NCBI GenBank assembly: GCA_013423325.1
Contig: BLJB01000177.1
Coordinates: forward strand, 1-64,000
Origin: Usnea hakonensis
Lineage: Eukaryota; Ascomycota; Lecanoromycetes; Lecanorales; Parmeliaceae
Direction of reading: 5' to 3'
DNA length: 64,000 bases
The notes below the pieces were generated by a model, which ran no database searches, was not told the origin of the DNA, and saw nothing but the letters and a program-made list of their open reading frames with translations. Positions 56,186 through 64,000 of this stretch are shown piece by piece (the first letter of the stretch is position 1; each line of letters starts with the position of its first letter). The position numbers and the translations under genes were made by a program.

Positions 56186-58961
56186 ATCAGCTAGAACGGA
56201 ACGTATTAGCCCATATCCTTCCAGCTAAAAAACAGAAGACGATATCAGAATGCTAGGCCATGCATATTGCATCTGCCACAAAACCTCCGACCTTAAGATA
56301 CTCCGATAAGGGGACAAACGCAGCGCAGTGTATAACGATGATAATAAGTGCTTAGACTTTCTCAAGATGACATGAAACCAACGTTCCAGGCAGTAGGAAT
56401 GAACTTACACTCCATATCTATATTATATGATATAATAGACAGAATTGTGAAAGAGTTGATAAGTTTTCAGGAAGTTAGGGTAGAGTGAATGGTTGAAGGA
56501 AAAGGGAAGTTATCCTTTGAAGATTTGGGATGTTGGATGTCTTTATATACCTCATACCTCAGACTAGATCGAGGAGGGGAAGTGAGCCTTGTCAGGGCGA
56601 TGCTACCGTAGAAAGAATCCATGAGGGGTAGGTGTTCCGCATGATACCCCAAGTTGTTACCATGCCCCGTTTCACCGAATGGGATCGGATATTGGAAGAC
56701 AAGCTGGTGGCAGAGGTGGGAGGCATGACCCCTCACAAGATGAAGCGCCTCTGGGAGTTTAGCCAACCATTCAACTTAGCGTCCGAAGCGTTTGGCACAT
56801 GGTGCTAAAGGCTTTCATCCAAGGCGGCTGGATTGGATCGGCCGTATGCAGGCAGCTGCTCTTGGGAAGCCACTAGAGGAATCTTCCTAGCCAGTCGTTG
56901 TCTCTGATGGGGTGTAGGATGATATGGGTGAGGATGATGCAAATTGCAATGGAGTCATAGTTCCCTAAAATTAGGTACCTTAGCTATTCGACACGGCTAA
57001 GTCTGCATGCATGTGGCACTACCCCTCTCTGTGTGGTAAAGGAAGGTTAAGACACGGACGATTCTGTTGCCCTCGCCCTCGCCCTCTCCTTGCCATTGCT
57101 TCTCACCGGTGCGGCATGCTTTAGGTACCTACTCTATATTCAAGGAAGGAATAAAATCCCATTTCATTTTTTTCCTGGATCCACTTCCATCACCAGATTC
57201 AGTCCATCACCAGATTCAGGGTCTCGTTCATAGCGTCGGACCATTCTCCAATTTGGAAGGTTCAAAATGGGAGAGTGATGCATTCACTTAGGCACTTTAC
57301 CCCAAGGTGATCTCTTATCTTCCATACCTTTAGCTCCCTTGACGCGCGGTTCGCTTAAAGAAGCTTGGCAGGAGAACCTGAATTATAGAGCACGGTACCT
57401 AAGGTACTTTAGCGATTTAGTCGTACAATGTGTTCTTTGCTTACAGAGGAAATATAGGATTATGATAGCCGTCGTATCTTGAAGGAATTTCTTGTGCTCA
57501 GCGAGTTCCATGGCACAAAGCTTGCTTTGAGATTCAGCCACGGAATCATGAATACCCTTGTCTGCTGACACTCCTAAGGTACGGAGGAGAGTACGCAAAA
57601 ATTCTGTGCGGCCCAAGCTACTATAAAGGGGCGTTTATTGCCGAAAATCAATGTTTGTTTGCTTAAGGTAATTAAAGTAGTTTAATTCTCCGATATGCAG
57701 GGGTGTCATGAGGATAAGCATAAGCAGCATAATAATGCCTCAAGGCCGCAAGCTCTCCCAGCTCATCAATTTGGACAAAGTGGAGTCATTCAATCTCCGT
57801 CCTGTACAGCTTAGTCTCCCTGCAAGTGTTTGCGCCTAAATGGCAATTAAATCCCAGAGGCGAATGCAAGACATACTTTAGTCACATAAAGTAGATGATC
57901 GTTTTACCCCACTCACCCCACTCAAACCACTCAAACCACTCAAACCTGTTATCCGGCTAGTCGCAATGATTCCGCACCCCCCCTCATTTCAAACCTTCCG
58001 GCAACACTAACACTACTTTACCTTACAAACATTATTACTAGCACTTTACTCGACCCGGTTTTCAGCTCGGGAAGATTTATAGCTCAGCCTTAAGGTGGAG
58101 TAATCTTGCTAGTGGCCTCGTGCGTTTCTACTTCACATTACTTACTTTATCTTTCACAATCCATCATTTATCGAAAACTACATCATCAATCCAAGCTATT
58201 GCTATACGATGACGCCGAAAAAGTAGACCCCGTCGGGGCAGTGGACAAATGTTGTCATCGGGCATGCCTTTTGCTCCAGCATCTCTCTACTCTCTACTCT
58301 CTAGATTCAGGATGCTCACTTGAGCTTCAGACTGTCGCGAAATCGGGATGCCCACGATCCCTGCCAACCAGGCGCTGATCGGGATAGACTTCGGGCGGCG
58401 AGGTCAAAACAGTAAATACGTCTTTACCGTATTTTTGCTGCAGGTGAGATTATATGGACTTAATTAATGACCATTGTCTTTTGGGTTTACAAAGTTACAG
58501 CCATGATATGGTTTTGAAAAAGATAAAGATAGAAAGATGAACTAAGCCCAAGGGCAATCCACGTAAAACTGAGATCATGGTGCATTAGACTGCTGAAGAT
58601 AAGAGGACAGCATCCCGAGCCGTCTACTTAAAATTGTATGATGCCCTTTTATCTTTCACCCCTCAAGTTTTGCTTGGGATGTATGACATCGGACAATGTG
58701 ACATGTGCCTCATCAGAAGAGAAGTCGAAAGGGGTGGAAAAGTCGCTACAAGGTCAGTGTATCAGTGTGGGTAGGGTAGGATGTAGGATTTCAAATTTCA
58801 ATCCCCCCTCGCTGCGACAATGGGCCACGGAAATTGAATGCGGGTTGTTTTGTTTTGTTTTGTTTTGTATTATTTCTTAATTGGCTCCACAATGAAAAAG
58901 CCGAGGATCGACGAGCTCCGGATTGTGCACGGATGATCCATTCATTGATTCATTCATTCAT
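56186..58961. promoter_or_regulatory. Long gene-free upstream region of the NDT80-family gene
   Basis: The 2.8 kb has no convincing gene. It contains short repeats: GTACC/AAGGTAC words near 56975-57000, 57120-57130, 57390-57420 and 57571-57582. It also has CCACTCAAA-type tandem units near 57911-57950 and a TTTTG run near 58850-58870. Regulators of starvation responses in fungi often have long leaders and promoters, so this fits. Minus ORFs at 56467-56766 and 57383-57616 have no family resemblance. Confidence 0.5.
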
Positions 58962-58970
58962 TCATTCATT
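58927..58970. repeat. ATTC tetranucleotide microsatellite
   Basis: About eight units of ATTC (with one interruption) end at 58970. The minus-strand reading of this run contains the stop codon of the 84-aa gene, so its 3' end and untranslated region are repeat-derived. Confidence 0.85.
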
Positions 58971-59312
58971 GGCATCCAGAGATTGATGCAACCGGTCTGG
59001 ATCACGGACATACTGTTTGTGCCAAGTAATATCCAGCTTCTCTAGGACTACCTCAGCAGGTCTACGCAACGACTTGACTGCCACGCCGGGACATTTGACA
59101 GCTCACCATGAGCATGTGATGAAGCGTAACGGACTTCTAAGCCTCACCTTTTCGTTGACTGTTAAATCCCTCAATATCAATTTGAGAGCGATTGGTTCAC
59201 CAGCAAACAAGTCATCTTCTGAATCCTTGGGAAGCTCTGGGGTGTCACCCGCCGATCCCCCCCCTGTTTTTTGTCTCTTTTTGCGGGCATCCTTTCTAGT
59301 CCTGCTTGCCAT
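58962..59312 (-). CDS. Small basic-acidic protein, 84 aa, unknown
   Basis: Two exons, 59148-59312 and 58962-59051, close in phase 0 and give 84 aa. The N terminus is basic (MASRTRKDARKKRQKTGG), followed by an acidic stretch (ELPKDSEDDLFAGEPIALKL) and DLTVNEK. After the 96-nt intron the protein continues VVLEKLDITWHKQYVRDP and ends QSLDANE. The intron begins GTGAGG and ends GAG just before GTAGTCC. The reading after the intron looks like genuine coding sequence, with no stop until TGA within an ATTC repeat. I do not recognise the family. The basic N terminus suggests nucleic-acid binding or nuclear location, which is an inference only. Confidence 0.55.
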
Positions 59313-62300
59313 TGGCTACACTGGCGCTTGCATTCTCCCCTCTCGCTTCACTGAGGTGTGGGAGAAAACCCCCATAGTAAAATTAAGCTTGAGCTATCCC
59401 CCCCATCTCTTTCTCAGCTGCCACGCGAGCTCCGTGCTTCGACATCAGTTCTTCAGGCGCCCCATCTTAATTTCACCTCGTCATCTCTCCAAAGCTTTTC
59501 CTTCATGGCTGCCGAGTAGTGCTTTCATCTTGAGGTAGCTGAAGATCGTAAAGTTGTCACCGTGTCGTGGTGCACTGAATGTGTGACAGCCAGTGTGACG
59601 GCCAGTGCCTTGTAAGACGGTGGCATTCGGCGCGACTTTATACGTGGTAGGATCCGTGTTACCCTGACACCAAACAGTTCAGGACTGTCAATTCACGGAC
59701 AGGATGATTCAGCCGTCTCGACGATCTCTGAATGTACACTCTCAGCAAAACCCAGAGATTGAACAAAGGGAAATGCCGAAGATTTGAACACGCAACAGAT
59801 GTGAGCAAGTCTAACGCTGGAGCTTACACACTACCACGTAGATAGTGCTCTGGCGGTGTAGACAGTATGCTACCTTGCCCGGAGACAAGACTGTATTCAG
59901 CGTCGTGGGCTTTGAAAGGGCAAAACTCTGGCGTGTCGAGGATACGGCTGACATGATTTTTTCTAGGGATGCATCTATGAATGTGGTTTACATGCCCTAC
60001 ACTCTTTCCAAGAAAGTGACTCGGTATCCACCAAAATCCGACTCCAATCTACTACCGGAGAATACTGAGAAGGGGCTATCAAGTGGACGAACAATTGAGA
60101 CACTTGTCATGTTTACTGAAGATCCTGAATAACCGCCTTGCGGAAACAATTACCATTTGACTTAACTATAACTTAAGAGATCTGATCTAATTTTCTGAAC
60201 ATTTCCATTTCATAGCCTATGAGGCGATTACGATCAACCATAAACAAGGTCTACGAAGATGGGGAAGGAAAAATGCGCTTTTCAAGTCCAGCTCTTATCG
60301 CACAAGACGGTGAGAAGGTGAAATATTGACTGTGAGCCAGGCCCTTCGCTCGAGAACATTGCAAATCGAGGTCGACTATTGACCTTTCATTCACAGACAA
60401 CATTCCCTTGTACGCACATTGTTACAACATTGTATATATCCAAGATTGTTCCTATGCAGAAGCCGAATCCATCACATGCCTGCACATGACCTACCAAACC
60501 TGCGATTTTGATTCAGAGCAGTCTTGATCTGACAGTGGACGGATTTTGGGATGAAGAGCGATTTGGCAACATTGTGGTCCTTGTAAAAAGGATAACTTGG
60601 TCGTTGGAAGAACGCAGAATGGTGCGTTAGCAGAAGCCTCTCAGCTAGAGCAAAGAGATCAAAATTATCACCTCTCATTCTGGGAATCCCCTAACATGGC
60701 CAGTCCTGCAGCATCCTCGATGTCCTCACAGTATTCCTTCCCCCGCACATTCGTCCAGCTGCACAGACCAGTGAGTGGTGGACTTACTTTGCCCGGAACC
60801 AACATCTCACTCTGCCCACCAGATCACTGAAGTCTTTTTTGAATGCCTTGACGTACTCTGAAACCGTCGTACAACTTCTCAACATCTTCTCTTGCAGCAA
60901 GACTTCGCATTCACACATTTGCTCCAGAACGATCAGAGCAGAATATTCTGTCCCTTTCAATTCCCTTCCCCGGCTTCTCTGACGAGAACCCATCTCCATC
61001 ACAAGTCAACGAGCGCGTTTCACGGCCATCTTTAACATCGCTTGCGTAGCCTTTCCACATCCACTAGCTGGACAGGCATTTGGAAGGTTGGGAGCCATGT
61101 GCGCCACTACATGCAGCTCCTCTCTCTCTGTCTCTGCTGACATGTACATAGTATCACACAACAAAATAACTCTCACACCCCAGCCCATATCATCCCATTT
61201 CTCATTACCAACAGCTCCAAGTCCGTGAGCACCACAGCCAACGACCAACGAAAACCCTCACACACAAATCAACGTGCACATTCGCATCAGCCACTGTCGC
61301 TCGCCCTCCCAGACCCGTTACGCCCCACAAGAAGAAAACCCAGCTTCACACTTGAACATCGAACCACAAGTTTGTTAGACAAGGTTTCTCAAACAACGGA
61401 GCTATTGACCCGAAAGGCAAAATAGGCAAAATTCCCATCTTCGCAGTGAACCATGAATGAAGTACGTACGGCCAAAAGTCCACGAAAAAAAAACCTCGAT
61501 ATCAGGCGAAAACAACACACACACCGGAACGGACAGACTCCGAAAAACATGGCTCTCATTTCCATGCGTGTACCAAGCAAAACTCCGTACTTATACCTAC
61601 GACATACAAACAAACATCACCCTCCAAAGCCAACAGCAATTTCACAAACCGGCAAACCAGAAAACCCTGACGCCGTACGGAGACACACATTCTTGAGATT
61701 CAAGAAAACGCACACCCTTGAATCCCTACTCCCGTCCGTCGCGCCTCCATAATCGGATCGATCGATCGATCGACTAGACAGCAAAACACATGCAGCCTGT
61801 CGCCTTGAGCCGGAGTTGATTTTCAACCCCCTGTTGAGAATTCACTCTCCTTCTCGATCGCAAGCACCGACGAAACCATACCCAAACCCACGATCAGACT
61901 TGAAATCCGAAAGCCCCTTACAACATCCGTACAGCGGGATAAAAGGTCACACGCACACTCACACGCGATAATTGATAATTAATGCGGAGCTGTGGTGAGG
62001 AGTGTAGATAACGGGAGAGGTAATAGGGGAAGGAGATCAAGAGGGAGGGGACGAGATCGATTTGATTAAGAGTGGGGATCAAGTGGAGATAATTCGAGGG
62101 GAGAGGGGAGAGGTGAGAGGGTAGAGATATGGACGGGTACTGAAGACGATGAGGAGAGATGTGGATGTGGATAGCATGGGGATGCTTGCAGTTTCACTAT
62201 CGAGGAAAAGGGATACTTATTCAGATTTGATGCTGTAGTTGTATTTGGAGCTTGGAACGAAAGCTCGGCGAATTGGACTGAGGGACCATCATTGTCCTCG

Positions 62301-62467
62301 GCAACTCGGACCTGTCGAAGTGGTGGGAGGGCTGGTTCGCGGGGTGGGACACATAGTACGAGAGGTAGATGGAGACTCAGGAAGCGCTGCCAAGCGCCTT
62401 AAGGACAATGAAATGAACCAAGCAATACATTGCCCAACATCGACCTCGTGCACACCCTCTCATAGCT
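59313..62467. other. Gene-poor region of 3.1 kb
   Basis: Between the 84-aa gene and eIF3g I find only weak ORFs. One on plus (59845-60132, 95 codons) and three on minus (60472-60678, 60784-61002, 61006-61248) have no family resemblance I can name and no convincing splice partners. The part at 61400-61740 is A/C-rich on the plus strand. A GATC run occurs at about 61756-61772. The stretch at 61980-62210 is purine-rich on the plus strand. The region could carry untranslated or regulatory RNA, but nothing shows it directly. Confidence 0.4.
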
Positions 62468-63593
62468 CTAACTAGCCCGCTTCGCAAACTCAACACGAAG
62501 AATCAAATGTCCGTACCCATCTACGTAGCCCCGTCAGTACAAGCCCCAATGCATCCTCGTCATATGCAGAACGCTTTAAGGAACGAGTAGGAACACTCAC
62601 AGCCATCAATCTTCTCACAAGCCTTGGCCGCATCACTTCGTTCTTGGAAGCTAATGAACGCAAAGCCCTTCGCCCGCCCCGTGTCCCGGTCCTTGGCCAG
62701 GAAAACCCGCGTGACGCGACCGAACCGTTCGAATATCTCCCGCAAGTCGTTCTCCTCCGCGAACTCGGAGACCTGTAGATCCAACAGTTAAATACACCGA
62801 AATTCTCCGAGGCCGTAGACATGGGCCAAACACGGAAACAATCTCTCGGAGGAACCAAAAAACTCACATTCGTCACCCTCAACGTAGCTAGATCGTCCCT
62901 CTCGTACTTCCCTCCCATCCTCTCGCCCGCACCAGCGGCCCCTCCTTTCCTCAGATGCGGCGGCACATATCCCCCCCCTCCAGTCCCCAAACCGCCCTCC
63001 TTCGGCGGCCCATCCTCTTCCCCATCCCCACCAGCGGCGCCCCCAGCGCCCGCACCGCCAGCTCCATCCTCTCCCATCGGCGCCATCGTATCCTTGAACG
63101 GACACCGGGCGGTAAAATGCTCGCCGTCACAGATCCGGCACTTGACCTTCATGTTCTTGAGCTTCTCCTTCGGGTCATCGCCGACCTTCTTCTCCTCCTT
63201 GCCGTCCTTCTTCCACGTCACGCTCGGTCGGAAGATGATGTTCTCGCCCACGCTCGTGGTGTCGAAGCTCGGCCCCGCGGCGTGGCCCTTTTCGAGCCCG
63301 AATTTGGCCCAGCCTTTGCGCTCCGCGACGCGGGGGTTGACGTATTCCTTGACGATGGTGGTGCGGATGCGGCGGGTGGTTTTGACTCGTTTGCCGTCGT
63401 CGTTGAAACGGTAGGAGATGACGGTTTTGGTGCCGTCTTTGTTCGTCGTCACGGTTTGCGGGGGCAGGCTTGTGGGGTCTTCAATGTCGTTTTCGACGTC
63501 GTCGGCCCAGTCATGGCGGCTGCTAGATTATCAGAGAGGGATGTTCATAGTTTGTAGAAGTGAGGGGATGGTATACCTAGCGATCTTGGACAT
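62468..63593 (-). CDS. TIF35: Translation initiation factor eIF3 subunit G
   Basis: eIF3g is an RNA-binding subunit of the eIF3 complex, which scans with the 40S subunit. Exons 63577-63593, 62868-63522, 62601-62772 and 62468-62520 give 298 aa. The first exon is 17 nt (MSKIAS). The N-terminal domain shows [40 protein letters not shown] and the central zinc knuckle [19 protein letters not shown] Gly-rich linker ([16 protein letters not shown]) leads to the [43 protein letters not shown] and [20 protein letters not shown]. The RNP2-like start is LRVTNVS and RNP1 is KGFAFISF. It ends [15 protein letters not shown]. All phases close, with ordinary donors. Confidence 0.96.
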
Positions 63594-64000
63594 TTTTTTT
63601 TTTTTGGGGTGGACTGTGGTTGTAATATAATTGCGGTGTCTAGTGTGGCTGTGGGTGGGGGGATTTTATTGGATTTGGATTTAGATTTGGTGTGGCGAAT
63701 TTAAATTACGGAAAGGCTTACCTTATACACTCATTATCTTCAGAATCAATCAATGATGAGTCAGGATATTGAATTATTCTCTTTTCTATAAGTGCAGAAT
63801 CACGAGAATGAGCAGGCATACGTAAGGAATATCCAATGATTTCAATTACTTATGAGACGGTACGCTATGCTATGGCCATTAACCGGTTTCTGCGTCTTGT
63901 CCTTCTCTGTGAAGCGACGGTCCATGACCCTCGGACGCGATCTGGAAGATTATTGAGGACCAACAACTGTGGCACGACAGATTCATTTAGATGAATCCTC
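63594..64000. other. Upstream of eIF3g, no gene seen
   Basis: The last 407 bp lie beyond the eIF3g start codon and should hold its promoter. A T-run (63594-63605 on the plus strand) immediately precedes the start as an A-rich leader. The window ends before any neighbouring gene is clear. Confidence 0.45.

Noticed and set aside
59845..60132. 95-codon plus ORF
   Set aside because: No family resemblance and no supporting splice sites; kept only as part of the gene-poor region.

Overview
The window is nuclear DNA of a filamentous ascomycete (Pezizomycotina). Genes are compact and lie on both strands. Introns are mostly 45-100 nt with GT..AG ends. The gene set is fungal: NUR1, a vib-1/XprG-type NDT80 regulator, SCH9 with a C2-like region, ROT1, an Ada2 and an AHC1-like protein, and NPC2-type PG/PI transfer protein. 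Species cannot be read from the sequence. Most products are housekeeping proteins, and I see no secondary-metabolite cluster, CRISPR array or prophage. Gene models below were spliced by hand from reading frame, splice sites and remembered family sequence. Exon ends are stated where all phases close.

Layout. 0.3-6.2 kb: LEU1-type isopropylmalate isomerase (-), ALG7 (-), SEH1 (+). 6.3-13.1 kb: an 835-aa unknown protein (-), NUR1 (-), V-ATPase subunit F (+), NPC2 (-). 14.8-21.3 kb: SET3-type PHD/SET protein (+) and importin MTR10 (-). 21.7-27.6 kb: SmE (+), 5-formyl-THF cyclo-ligase (-), ROT1 (+), a 63-codon membrane protein (+), long-chain acyl-CoA synthetase (-). 28.1-38.1 kb: RKM5-type methyltransferase (+), AHC1-like zinc-finger protein (-), an unnamed ER-type membrane protein (-), glucose-6-phosphate isomerase (-), SCH9 kinase (-).

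38.9-52.5 kb: ADA2 (+), a DUF2415 WD-repeat protein (-), mitochondrial Hsp70 SSC1 (+), BAR protein GVP36 (+), ARV1 (-), and a charged DUF8035-like protein with a coding minisatellite (-). 52.9-53.5 kb: a 608-bp non-autonomous transposon with 18-bp perfect terminal inverted repeats, a 9-bp target duplication and an AT-rich core that looks RIP-mutated. 54.0-63.6 kb: the NDT80-family regulator (-) with a long 5' region, an 84-codon unknown gene (-), a 3.1-kb stretch with no convincing gene, then eIF3g (-).

Neighbouring genes are functionally unrelated, as is normal in fungi. Two loose themes recur. Chromatin regulation is represented by SET3, ADA2 and AHC1-like. ER and glycan or lipid homeostasis is represented by ALG7, ROT1, ARV1, NPC2 and acyl-CoA synthetase. 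The most unusual observations are a predicted one-nucleotide exon (or twin intron) in the DUF2415 gene, the MULE-like miniature element, and several very small multi-exon genes that ORF scans miss.
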